Part shown: one piece after another, positions 44,078-53,277 of the stretch
Layout: each line of letters starts with the position of its first letter
Numbering within the stretch: position 1 is the stretch's first letter
Origin: Desulfolithobacter dissulfuricans
GTDB taxonomy: Bacteria; Desulfobacterota; Desulfobulbia; Desulfobulbales; Desulfobulbaceae
Length of the DNA: 64,000 bases
Direction of reading: 5' to 3'
Assembly (NCBI RefSeq): GCF_025998535.1
Contig: NZ_AP024233.1
Span: 1,649,219 to 1,713,218 of the forward strand
Notes under the pieces: generated by a model
Told to the model about the DNA's origin: nothing
Seen by the model: the letters and a program-made list of their open reading frames with translations, nothing else
The model's database searches: none
Program-made: the position numbers and the translations under genes

Positions 44078-44116
44078 CTGATCCCCCCATAACCATACGA
44101 AAAAATAGGAGGATAC

Positions 44117-44587
44117 GTGAAGGCGAGAGATATAATGGTCACCATCAGTGACTATCTGGCCCCGGATATGCCACTTCGGGAAGCTGTGCTCCAGATGCGG
44201 AACAGCAAGCGGCACCACGGACTGGCGGTCAAGGGCATGCTGGTCCGGGACAAACAGGACAATGTGGTCGGCATCCTGTCGATCAAGGACATCATGCGGG
44301 CTGTGATCCCCCCCTACCTGTCTGTGGATTTAAGTGTTTTTTCCTGGGATAATATGCTCGAGGACATGACGAGAAGGGCCAGGGAAAAGACCGTGGCAGA
44401 TGTCATGACAAAAGAGGTTGTTTCTGTTGCGGACGACGACCCGCTCATGGTCTGCGTTGACATAATGATCAGAAAAGGGTTGCAGCGTCTGCCGGTCAAA
44501 GATGAGGACGGGGAGATCATCGGCATGGTTTACATCCGCGACGTCTACAACCTGATTGCTGATATTCTGGTCAAGGAGGAGAACTGA
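44117..44587 (+). CDS. Tandem CBS-domain protein coupled to a permease
   Basis: The 156-residue protein consists of two CBS repeats (about 1-60 and 90-150), with GLAVKGMLVRDKQDNVVGILSI and LQRLPVKDEDGEIIGMVYIRD. It starts with GTG at 44117, preceded by AGGAGG at an ideal distance. Its stop overlaps the permease start (TGATG), so the two are translationally coupled in fixed ratio. I infer that it is a nucleotide-sensing regulator of the permease; this is a guess from coupling and from known CBS-gated transporters. Confidence 0.88.
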   Translation: MKARDIMVTISDYLAPDMPLREAVLQMRNSKRHHGLAVKGMLVRDKQDNVVGILSIKDIMRAVIPPYLSVDLSVFSWDNMLEDMTRRAREKTVADVMTKEVVSVADDDPLMVCVDIMIRKGLQRLPVKDEDGEIIGMVYIRDVYNLIADILVKEEN

Positions 44588-45957
44588 TGGCCCATGGTGA
44601 AGCGGTGCAGGCCGCACAGACTCTTGTCCTGGATTCTTCTTTCTGGCTCGCATGCGGCATCTTTTTTGTCGCCCTGGCCATCATTATTTCCGAAAAAATC
44701 CACAAGACCGTCGTCGCCCTGTTCGGCGCCTCGCTGGTCCTTGTCCTGAAACTGCTCGAGCAACACGAGGCATTTCATCTGGAAGAATTCGGGGTGGACT
44801 GGAACGTCATCTTCCTGCTGATCGGCATGATGACCATCATCAACCTGATGCGACCCACTGGTTTTTTCGAGTACATCGCCATCAAGAGCGCCAAGGTGGG
44901 CAAGGGTGATCCGCTGCGGATCATGGTCATCTTTGCCGTCATCACCGCCGTGCTCTCGGCCCTGCTCGACAACGTGACCACTGTCCTCCTGTTGGCCCCG
45001 GTGACCCTGCTCATCGCCGACGCCCTGGAGGTGGACCCCATTCCCTACCTGCTCGTCGAGGCCCTGGCCTCCAACATCGGCGGCACCGCCACCCTGATCG
45101 GTGATCCGCCCAATATCATGATCGCCTCCAAGGCCAAGCTCAGCTTCCTGGACTTCGTCATCCACCTGACTCCGGTGGTCATCGTCATGATGGTCGTCTT
45201 CGTGCTACTGATAAAGCTGGTCTTCGGCAAACGGCTCAAGACCCGTGATGAACTCAAAGAGCGGATCATGATGATGGACGAGAAGGAGGCCATCAAGGAC
45301 CCGGTCATGCTGACCAAGTCCCTGGTCGTCCTGAGCATTGTCCTGATCGGATTCGTCCTCCACGGGGTCTTTCATTACGAGCCCGCCACCATCGCCCTGT
45401 TCGGGGCCGGACTCCTGCTGCTGCTCTCCGGCACCCATGAACCGCACCATGTTCTGGCCGAGGTGGAGTGGCCGGTGATCTTCTTCTTCATCGGATTGTT
45501 TATAATGGTCGGCGCCATGGTCAAGGTCGGCGCCATCAGTCTGATGTCCCAGAAGATGCTGGCCCTGACCCAGGGCAACCTGTTCGCCACCTCCATGGTG
45601 ATCATGTGGTTCTCGGCCATCGCTTCGGCCGTGGTGGACAACATTCCCTACGTGGCCACCATGAACCCGCTGGTCATCGATATGGCCCGGGAGATGTGGC
45701 CCGAACTCTCGGGCAAGGCCCTGCTCCAGCATCCCGACCTCATGCCCATCTGGTGGTCCCTGGCTCTGGGCGCCTGCCTGGGCGGCAACGGCTCGCCCAT
45801 CGGCGCCTCGGCCAACGTGATTGTGGTCGGCATGGCCGAGAAAGCAGGGCACCGGATCAGTTTCATGAAATTCGTCGCCTACGGGGTGCCGATCATGTTC
45901 CTGACCGTGTTTATCTCCATGATCTATGTCTGGCTCAGGTACTACGCCCTGGCCTGA
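44587..45957 (+). CDS. ArsB/NhaD-superfamily ion permease
   Basis: The 456-residue polytopic membrane protein has the two repeated cores of the ion transporter superfamily: LLDNVTTVLLLAP and IGDPPNIMIASKA in the first half, and VVDNIPYVATMNPLV and GGNGSPIGASANVIVVGMAEKAG in the second. These are closest to the ArsB/NhaD type (Na+/H+ antiport or oxyanion efflux). The substrate cannot be read. It follows the CBS gene by overlapping codons. No arsenic genes are nearby. Confidence 0.88.
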   Translation: MAHGEAVQAAQTLVLDSSFWLACGIFFVALAIIISEKIHKTVVALFGASLVLVLKLLEQHEAFHLEEFGVDWNVIFLLIGMMTIINLMRPTGFFEYIAIKSAKVGKGDPLRIMVIFAVITAVLSALLDNVTTVLLLAPVTLLIADALEVDPIPYLLVEALASNIGGTATLIGDPPNIMIASKAKLSFLDFVIHLTPVVIVMMVVFVLLIKLVFGKRLKTRDELKERIMMMDEKEAIKDPVMLTKSLVVLSIVLIGFVLHGVFHYEPATIALFGAGLLLLLSGTHEPHHVLAEVEWPVIFFFIGLFIMVGAMVKVGAISLMSQKMLALTQGNLFATSMVIMWFSAIASAVVDNIPYVATMNPLVIDMAREMWPELSGKALLQHPDLMPIWWSLALGACLGGNGSPIGASANVIVVGMAEKAGHRISFMKFVAYGVPIMFLTVFISMIYVWLRYYALA

Positions 45958-46025
45958 TCCTTCCTGGTACCGGGGCTGTCCGATGGTCCCGGTACCCGCA
46001 TCTCATCCAACCGGATACCTGCTCC

Positions 46026-47150
46026 ATGGAGCCGCCCACCTTTCACAGCAAACGGTCTCCTGACGGCGAAACGGTGCTGATTTTCCAGGGCCAATGGAAA
46101 ACCAGCCAACCCCTTCCCCCGCCGGACGCCGCCACCGCGACCCTCAAGGGTGCCAGGCAGATCCGTTTCGACTGTCGCGGCCTCCGGGGCTGGGACTCGG
46201 CCCTGCCGGTCTTTCTTTTCACTCTGCTCAAACCGGCTGCCGACACCATCACCATCGATTTCTCCGGCCTGCCCGACGGGGTCCAGACCCTGCTCAAGCT
46301 GGCCTTCGCGGTCGAGCGCACGGAACCGGCCCGGGAACAGCCCAGCCGTTTCCCCCTGCTGCACAAGACCGGTCTCAAGGTCATCCGCCTGTACCGGGAA
46401 GGAGGTGAGCTGGCCGCCTTCACCGGTGAGCTGGTGACCGCCCTGTACCAGATTCTCCGCGGCCGGGGCGGATTCCGGCGCCAGGACCTGTGGTTTTTCA
46501 TCCAGGAATGCGGGGCCAACGCCCTGCCCATTGTCTCGCTGATCGCATTGCTGGTCGGCGTCATCCTCGGCTTTGTCGGCGCCATCCAGCTCCAGCTTTT
46601 CGGGGCCCAGATCTACGTGGCCGACCTGGTCGGTATCTCCATGCTGCTGGAAATGGGGGCCATGATGACCGGCGTGATCATGGCCGGCCGGACCGGCGCC
46701 GCTTACGCGGCCCAGCTCGGAACCATGCAGGTCAACGAGGAAATCGACGCCCTGCAGACCCTGGGCCTCTCCCCCGTCGCCTACCTGGTCCTGCCAAGGA
46801 TGATAGCCCTTATCCTGATGATGCCGCTGCTCTGTCTTTATGCCGACCTGCTCGGTATCATCGGCGGGGCCGGTATCGGCATCGGCATGCTGGACATCTC
46901 GCCGGTCAGCTACCTGCAGCAGACCCAGAATGCGCTCCAGCTCGACCATCTGGTCGAGGGCTTGATCAAGGCCACGGTCTATGGTTTCCTGGTCTCCTTT
47001 GCCGGCTGCCTGCGCGGCATGCAGTGCGGCCGCAGCGCCTCGGCGGTCGGCGACGCCACCACCTCGGCGGTGGTGACCTCCATCGTCCTCATTGTGGTCT
47101 CCGATGCGATCATGAATGTTGTTATCCATTTCATCAAGACGGTGTTCTGA
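46026..47150 (+). CDS. mlaE: MlaE-like lipid ABC permease with N-terminal STAS-like domain
   Basis: This is the inner-membrane permease of an Mla/MCE phospholipid transporter. Residues 120-374 form the MlaE domain (GVILGFVGAIQLQLFGAQIYVADLVG, TGAAYAAQLGTM, MQVNEEIDALQTLG). The N-terminal 120 residues look like a STAS domain, with DFSGLPDGVQTLLKL. Thus the MlaB function seems to be fused in place. ATG 46026 follows the permease gene by 68 bases. The stop overlaps the next start (TGATG). Direction of lipid movement is not established for this type. Confidence 0.9.
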   Translation: MEPPTFHSKRSPDGETVLIFQGQWKTSQPLPPPDAATATLKGARQIRFDCRGLRGWDSALPVFLFTLLKPAADTITIDFSGLPDGVQTLLKLAFAVERTEPAREQPSRFPLLHKTGLKVIRLYREGGELAAFTGELVTALYQILRGRGGFRRQDLWFFIQECGANALPIVSLIALLVGVILGFVGAIQLQLFGAQIYVADLVGISMLLEMGAMMTGVIMAGRTGAAYAAQLGTMQVNEEIDALQTLGLSPVAYLVLPRMIALILMMPLLCLYADLLGIIGGAGIGIGMLDISPVSYLQQTQNALQLDHLVEGLIKATVYGFLVSFAGCLRGMQCGRSASAVGDATTSAVVTSIVLIVVSDAIMNVVIHFIKTVF

Positions 47151-47956
47151 TGACAGGCGGCCCGCAAGAGAAAAAACAGCGCAACCAGGACGAATGCCCG
47201 CTCCGGGTCGAGAACCTGACCATGGCCTATGGCAGTTTCATTTTGATGCGCAACATCAGCTTTGAGGTGCGAAAAGGGGACATTTTTGTCATCATGGGAG
47301 GATCGGGTTGCGGAAAATCGACCCTGCTGCGCCATCTCATCGGCCTCAAACGGCCGGCTTCTGGCAGGATCTGGTACCGGGAGACGGATTTCTGGGGTGT
47401 GGACGAGGCGCAGCGGGCCCGGATAATGCGGCGGGCCGGTATTCTCTACCAGTCCAGCGCCCTGTGGAGTTCCATGACCCTGGAGGAGAACGTGGCTCTG
47501 CCCCTGCAACTCTATACGGACCTGTCGGAAAAGGCTATCGCCGAACAGGTGGCCTTCAAGCTGGCCCTGGTAGGGCTGGCCGGCTTCGAGTCCTTCTACC
47601 CGGCCCAGCTTTCCGGCGGGATGCGCAAACGGGCAGCCCTGGCCCGGGCCATTGCCCTGGATCCTGAATTTCTTTTTTTCGACGAGCCCTCGGCCGGTCT
47701 GGACCCGGTCAGCGCCCGGCGGCTCGATGAACTGATCATTGAACTCAGGGATTCCCTGGGAGCGACCGTTGTCATGGTCACCCACGAACTGGCATCCATC
47801 TACTCCATCGCCACCAATTCCGTGTTCCTGGATGCCGGATCGCGCACCATGCTGGCCACCGGCAATCCCAGGGATCTGGTCCGGGAGAGCGACCAGCAAC
47901 CGGTGATCGATTTCCTGACCAGGGGCACCGGAAACAGAGAGGTACGGCTGATATGA
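47150..47956 (+). CDS. mlaF: MlaF-like lipid ABC transporter ATPase
   Basis: The 268-residue ATPase drives the MlaE-like permease. Walker A is GGSGCGKSTL, the signature LSGGMRKRAALARA and Walker B LFFDEPSAGLDP, followed by VTHELASIYSI. LSGGMRKR is the signature seen in MlaF-type ATPases. Its start overlaps the mlaE stop and its end overlaps mlaD, so all four genes form a tight operon. Confidence 0.95.
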   Translation: MTGGPQEKKQRNQDECPLRVENLTMAYGSFILMRNISFEVRKGDIFVIMGGSGCGKSTLLRHLIGLKRPASGRIWYRETDFWGVDEAQRARIMRRAGILYQSSALWSSMTLEENVALPLQLYTDLSEKAIAEQVAFKLALVGLAGFESFYPAQLSGGMRKRAALARAIALDPEFLFFDEPSAGLDPVSARRLDELIIELRDSLGATVVMVTHELASIYSIATNSVFLDAGSRTMLATGNPRDLVRESDQQPVIDFLTRGTGNREVRLI

Positions 47957-48963
47957 GCAAAAAGGCAAGCCCGACCCTGATCGGAACCTTTGTCGTCGGG
48001 GCCCTGTTCCTGCTTGTCGCCGGAATCTTCATCATCGGCAACATCAAGCTCCGCGAACAGACCAACCGCTTTGTCCTCTTTTTCAACGGCTCTCTCAACG
48101 GCCTGGACACCGGGGCGCCGGTAACCTACAAAGGGGTTCCGGTGGGCCAGGTGGCCGGGATCGAGATCGTCTACGACAAGGACACCGGCGAATACCTGAC
48201 CCCGGTCTATGTCGACATCACGGTCAAGGATTCCAGCGGCAGATCCTATTTCGAGGAGGCCGGTTTCAAGGATGCCGGTTCCTTTTTCCAGGCCCAGATA
48301 GAAAGAGGACTTCGGGCCAAGCTGAAGATGCAGAGCCTGGTCACCGGCAAGCTCTACATCGAGCTCTCCTATTTCCCGGACACCGGCACCAGGCTGCGTA
48401 AAACAGAAGGGCCCTTCATGGAGATCCCCACGGTACCGTCGGAACTGGAACGGCTGACCCAGGCCCTGGAAAATCTCCACCTGGAGGAGATCATCAACAA
48501 AACTGTCTCCATCCTCGACAACATCAACTCCATCCTGACCTCCAGCGCCTTCCACGAAGGCATGGCTACTCTCAACACCACCCTGAAGGATCTTGACATC
48601 CTGCTGGTGGACCTGGACCGGGAACTGCCCCTGATCAGCAGTGAGCTGCGCCAGACCCTTGACCGGTTTGCCACCCTGACAAACAATACCGATACCCTGG
48701 TGCAAAATACCAACAGAAACACCGATCTGCTCAGTAAACAGCTGCAGAAGAGCCTGAACAATGCCGACAAGACCATGGCCAGCCTGGAGACAACACTTAA
48801 AAGCCTGCGGGAGACGGTCTCCGAGGATTCGCCCTTCTTCTTTACCCTGATCCGGACCGTGGACGAAATCTCCCGTACCTCGACCTCTGTGCGCCAGTTC
48901 ATCGACTATCTGCAGCGTCACCCCAACGGTCTTATCGCCACCCCCAGAGAGGAAACAAGATGA
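47953..48963 (+). CDS. mlaD: MCE-domain substrate-binding protein (MlaD-like)
   Basis: The 336-residue protein has one N-terminal membrane helix (about 10-32) and an MCE domain (about 40-125, with LNGLDTGAPVTYKGVPVGQV). A long helical C-terminal region follows. MCE proteins form hexameric rings that channel lipids across the periplasm. This protein has the longer tail of PqiB/LetB-like or Mla variants with one MCE repeat. Its start overlaps mlaF (ATGA), and the next gene overlaps its stop. Confidence 0.92.
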   Translation: MSKKASPTLIGTFVVGALFLLVAGIFIIGNIKLREQTNRFVLFFNGSLNGLDTGAPVTYKGVPVGQVAGIEIVYDKDTGEYLTPVYVDITVKDSSGRSYFEEAGFKDAGSFFQAQIERGLRAKLKMQSLVTGKLYIELSYFPDTGTRLRKTEGPFMEIPTVPSELERLTQALENLHLEEIINKTVSILDNINSILTSSAFHEGMATLNTTLKDLDILLVDLDRELPLISSELRQTLDRFATLTNNTDTLVQNTNRNTDLLSKQLQKSLNNADKTMASLETTLKSLRETVSEDSPFFFTLIRTVDEISRTSTSVRQFIDYLQRHPNGLIATPREETR

Positions 48964-49568
48964 AATCCTTTCGTTCCCTTCTCCTGCCCGTACTCGGGCT
49001 CCTGCTCCTGTTCGGACAGGGCGGCTGCATCACCCAAAGTGTTCCTGTCAGTCAGTACACCCTGGTGCCCCTGGCCCGGGAACCGCTGGCATCGACACGG
49101 GAACTGCCCGGTCTGCTCCTGGTGGGACCGGTACAGCTGCCGCCCTACATCGACGGGCCCGGCATCGTAACCCGGACCGGGGACAGTCGCATAAACCGCT
49201 CCAGCCGCCATTTCTGGGCCGGACCCCTGGATACCGTGGTCAGGGACACTCTGGCCGCCGATCTGTCCCGGCTTCTGGATTCCAGCCTGGTGGCTCCCTG
49301 GCCCGGCCCCCGGTTCGGTGACCCGGCCCTGCAGGTAGAGATCACCCTGCTCTCTTTTATCGGTGAACCGGGCGCAGAGTTCACCTGCGAGGCCATCTGG
49401 AGCCTGGGTGACACCCAGGCCAGACAGATGCTCCGCCGCCGCACCTTCCGCACCGTCCTGCCCCTGGATGATCCAGGCTACGAGACCTATGCCCGGACCG
49501 GTTCCCAGGCCCTGCACCAGCTGGCCCGGGAAATCGCCCGCGCCGTTATCGCCTCCGAGAGGCCATAG
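48960..49568 (+). CDS. PqiC-like ABC transport auxiliary lipoprotein
   Basis: The 202-residue product starts with a lipoprotein signal (lipobox around FGQGGC, modified C23). It belongs by context and wording (SQYTLVPL, LLVGPVQLPPYIDGPGIVTR) to the PqiC/ABC-type auxiliary family, outer-membrane lipoproteins of MCE systems. It takes the place of MlaC/MlaA, absent here. It converges with the exporter genes across 31 bases. Confidence 0.85.
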   Translation: MKSFRSLLLPVLGLLLLFGQGGCITQSVPVSQYTLVPLAREPLASTRELPGLLLVGPVQLPPYIDGPGIVTRTGDSRINRSSRHFWAGPLDTVVRDTLAADLSRLLDSSLVAPWPGPRFGDPALQVEITLLSFIGEPGAEFTCEAIWSLGDTQARQMLRRRTFRTVLPLDDPGYETYARTGSQALHQLAREIARAVIASERP

Positions 49569-49599
49569 ACAGGACGAGCCCGGCGATCCAGGCACCGGC

Positions 49600-51426
49600 T
49601 CAACCGGAGGCCCCTTTTTCCAGAGGCTGCATATCCAGCTGTACCAGGTGGTAGTAGCTGCCCCTGCGGGCCATAAGTTCGTCATGGCTGCCCTGTTCCA
49701 CGATCTGCCCCCGGTCCATGACCACCACCCGGTCCACCCGTCGGATGGTGGAGAGACGATGGGCAATGATAATGGAGGTCCGGCCCTGAAAGGCCTTGTC
49801 CATGGCCTGTTCCAACAAATTTTCCGTCTGGGTGTCCACCGAAGCCGTGGCCTCGTCAAAGATGAGCACCGCCGGGTTGCGGTAATGGATCCGGGCAAAT
49901 CCCAGCATCTGCTTTTCTCCGACCGACAGGGTGCGGCCGGTCTCGCCGATGCGTGTTTTCAGGCCATCGGGCAGCCCGGCCACGAACTCCTCCATCCCGG
50001 CCAGCCGGATCACCCGGGCCAGCCGGTCGCGATCCAGGGGGTCATCCAGGACGATATTGGCCTCCAGGCTGTCGGGCAGAATGAAGACCTCCTGGAGGAT
50101 GACCCCGATCACCCGGCGGAGATAGTGGAGGTCAAAGACTCGCAGGTCGACCCCATCCAGGAGGATCCGGCCGCGGAGTGGATCGTGGAGCCGGACCAGC
50201 AGCGAGAGGATCGTCGACTTGCCGGCCCCGGTGGAGCCCACCAGGGCTATGGACTCACCGGCGCGGACCTCCAGGTTGAAATCCCTCAGCACCAGTTCCT
50301 CCTCCTGGTAGCCAAACGCCACATGCTCAAAGAAAATCCGTCCCCGTATCCTGGGCGGCCGCACCGGCCTGGTCACGCCGGGGGCGGCCGGTACCGTCTC
50401 GATGGTCGGTCTGGTGTCGAGCAGGGCAAAGATCCGCTCGGCAGAGGCCAGAGCCGACTGGACAATGGAATATTTCTGGGACAGTTCGCGGATGGGTTGG
50501 AAAAAGAGCCGCATGTAAGAGAGAAAGGCGGCCAGCTCGCCGAAGGTCAGCCGGGTTTCGAGGATTTCATGCCCTCCGTACCACAGTATGGCGGCCACGG
50601 CCACCGTGCCCATGAGTTCGGTAAGCGGCATGAAGACGGCAAAGAGCCGGATCTGGGCCAGGGTACAGTGGAGGTAGCCCGTGTTGAGGCGGTGGTACTT
50701 CTCCATGCTTCTCTGCCCGGCGCCGAAAAGCTGGAGAATGTGCACTCCGGACAGGGCCTCCTGGAGGAAACTGTTCAGCCGGGCCAGCTGGGTGCGGATG
50801 GCGCGGAACCGTTCCCTGGCAAGCCTGGAAAAGACCATGGTCATCACCAGGGACAGGGGAAGAAACAGCGCCATCAGAGATGCCAGCCTGGCGTTCATCC
50901 AGAACAGCAGACCGACGATACCGCCGAGCTTGAGCAGGTCCCCCACCAGGGTCACCAGCACCGAAGTGAACATTTCGTGCATGTTCTGGATATCGTTGGT
51001 CAGCCTGGTCACCAGCCGGCCGGCCGGCTGGTGGTTGAAAAAGTTCATGTCCAGGCGGAGCATGTGGGCAAAAAGCTGCTGCCGCAGACCGTGCATGATG
51101 GCCTGCCCAACCCGTTCAAGGACCACGGTCTGCAGAAAACCGGCAACAAAGATAAAAACCACCAGTGCCGCGTAGACCGCGGCGATCCGTCCCAGACCCT
51201 GTATCCGGGTGGCCGGGTCCAGGGTCTGGGCGGTGATGTAGCGGTCTATACCGGCCTGCATGAGCCTGGGCAGCCACAGACTTGCCGCCGTCACCAGCAG
51301 GGCCAGGACCAGAGCCAGGCCAAGGCGAGGAGCATGATGGCGCACGTAGCCAAGTATCCGCCGCCAGAGCCTGACATCGGTCAGGCTGCCTACCTGCTCC
51401 CCTTCAAAATAACCGAAGTTTCGCAT
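49600..51426 (-). CDS. ABC exporter half-transporter B (catalytic site subunit)
   Basis: This 608-residue type IV exporter has an N-terminal six-helix membrane domain (about 25-320) and an ATPase domain (about 355-590). Walker A is GSTGAGKST and Walker B LIFDEATASVD with the catalytic glutamate. The signature reads LSVGE instead of LSGGQ. Together with the adjacent half-transporter it fits a heterodimer with one degenerate ATP site. The start directly abuts the stop of the partner gene. Likely substrates are lipids, drugs or peptides; nothing in the context decides. Confidence 0.92.
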   Translation of the reverse strand: MRNFGYFEGEQVGSLTDVRLWRRILGYVRHHAPRLGLALVLALLVTAASLWLPRLMQAGIDRYITAQTLDPATRIQGLGRIAAVYAALVVFIFVAGFLQTVVLERVGQAIMHGLRQQLFAHMLRLDMNFFNHQPAGRLVTRLTNDIQNMHEMFTSVLVTLVGDLLKLGGIVGLLFWMNARLASLMALFLPLSLVMTMVFSRLARERFRAIRTQLARLNSFLQEALSGVHILQLFGAGQRSMEKYHRLNTGYLHCTLAQIRLFAVFMPLTELMGTVAVAAILWYGGHEILETRLTFGELAAFLSYMRLFFQPIRELSQKYSIVQSALASAERIFALLDTRPTIETVPAAPGVTRPVRPPRIRGRIFFEHVAFGYQEEELVLRDFNLEVRAGESIALVGSTGAGKSTILSLLVRLHDPLRGRILLDGVDLRVFDLHYLRRVIGVILQEVFILPDSLEANIVLDDPLDRDRLARVIRLAGMEEFVAGLPDGLKTRIGETGRTLSVGEKQMLGFARIHYRNPAVLIFDEATASVDTQTENLLEQAMDKAFQGRTSIIIAHRLSTIRRVDRVVVMDRGQIVEQGSHDELMARRGSYYHLVQLDMQPLEKGASG

Positions 51427-53225
51427 TTACCCGCCGAGCTCCCCGCTGCTGTGCTGTTTCTCGTACATGATCCGGTAGAGCCGGCTGCGCTCAAGCAGTT
51501 CCCGGTGGGATCCCTGGTGGATCACCCTGCCCTGTTCCAGGACCACGATCCGGTCCATACTGCGCAGCAGTTTTATCCGGTGGGAGACGACCACCACGGT
51601 CCGGTCGGCCCGGGGCTGGCATAGCCAGGAGAGAATCTTCTCCTCGGTATCCACGTCAATGGCCGACAACCCGTCGTCGATGATGAGTACCGGCCTGTTG
51701 CTGAGCAGGGCTCTGGCCAGGGCAAGACGCTGGCGCTGACCGCCGGAGAGGTTGACTCCGCGCTCACCGACCGGGGTCTGGTACCCCCGGGGCAGCTCGA
51801 GGATCTCCCCGTGGATGGCCGCCTGCCGGGCCGCCTCTTCCACCTCGTCCCGGGTGGCTCCGGGCCGGCCCAGGAGAATGTTCTCGTAGATGGTATCTCC
51901 AAACAAGGTGGGTTCCTGGTCCACCCAGGCGATATGGCGACGCACCAGATCAAGGGTCAGGGTGTTGACATCGCGGTGATCGAAAAAAAGCGTTCCATCG
52001 GCCACCGGATACATGCGGGCAAGCAGCCGGCAGAGAGTGGACTTGCCGCTGCCGCTGCGTCCAGTGATCCCGATAAGCCCGGGACCGATCTCCAGCTCGA
52101 TATCCCGCAGAACCCGTCGGCTGGTACCGGGATAGGAAAAATCCAGCCGGCGCAAGGTAAAGACCGGCTCCCGCACCGGCCGCTCGTCGGGCCGGGGAGG
52201 ATCAGTCAGTATTGGCCTTGCCCGCAGCAGGGTCTGGATTCGGCGCAGCGAGGTCACCCCCCGCTGCATGATGTTTGTCACCCAGCCCACCGCCATCATG
52301 GGCCAGATGAGCATGAAGAGATAGGAAATGAAGGCGACGAACTCGCCGAGAGAGATCACCGAGAGGATGACCAGCCTGCCGCCGAAATAAAGAACCAGCA
52401 GCATGCCCAGGTTGCCTACCAGGGTGGCGGCCGGAAAGAGAAGACCCTGAATCGTGGCCACCCGCAGGCTCTCCCGGACCAGTCCCCGACCGAGCCGGTC
52501 AAAATGACGGGTCTGCAGCCTTTCCAGGGTGTAGACCTTGATCAACCGGATGGAGACCAGGGTGGTGCGGGCAAACTCGGTGAGCAGGGCAAACTGCTGT
52601 TGGACCCGGTTGAATCGCCGGTGCATCCTGGTGGCCAGTATCCGGGTGAAGAGTACCAGAAAGGGCATGGGCAGAAGGGCCATGAAGGTGAGAGAAACGT
52701 TGATGTGGAGCATGAAGCCGATCACGGCCACGGCCATGACCAGGGCATCGATGGCCGCCACCAGCCCCATGCCGCAGGCCATCTGTACCGAAGCGGTATC
52801 ATTGGTGGCGTGGGCCATGATGTCGCCGGTGGAACAGCGCTCGAAGAAAACCCGGTCCAGTCCCAGGACATGCTCAAATATCCTGTCGCGGAGAATCCGT
52901 TCCAGGCGGCGGGAAAATCCGATGATCTGATATCGCCAGACAAAACGCAGCCCGGCCACCCCCAGTCCGGTGAGCAGGATGAGCCCGCCGGTCTTGAGCA
53001 GGGTCTGGCCGGTGGCCGTGCCGGCATCCAGCCGGTCGACACCGGAACCGAGCAGGCGGGGGATGAGCAACTGGAGGAAATCCACCCCGAGAAGGGCAAT
53101 GAAGCCCAGCAGGAGCCGGGGCGGTACCGGTGAAAAATCGGCAGGATCAGGCCCAGAGCCTCGGTCGTGGTGGTCTCGGAGGATTCGGATGCGCTGTCCT
53201 TTTTCTGTGGGGTATTGCCTTGCAA
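51427..53225 (-). pseudogene. ABC exporter half-transporter A, frame break near the N-terminus
   Basis: The main frame (from 53085) covers five to six membrane helices and an ATPase domain: Walker A GRSGSGKSTL, signature LSGGQRQRLALARALL and Walker B LIIDDGLSAID, where Asp replaces the catalytic Glu. Upstream of 53085 the expected N-terminal helix continues only if one base is restored in GGGG 53118-53121, giving FHRYRP joined to a leucine-rich helix. So the real start is further up. TTG 53225 is a candidate, and an ATG at 53312 inside the previous gene another. I treat the break as a probable assembly indel, with the start unresolved. Confidence 0.82.
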
Positions 53226-53277
53226 GGGATGTTGTCGCCTGATAGACCGAGTAGTGAATTCCCTGGGATTTCCCGGG

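Noticed and set aside
45942-47129. Minus-strand frame opposite mlaE
   Set aside because: Antisense to an overlapping four-gene operon with standard motifs.
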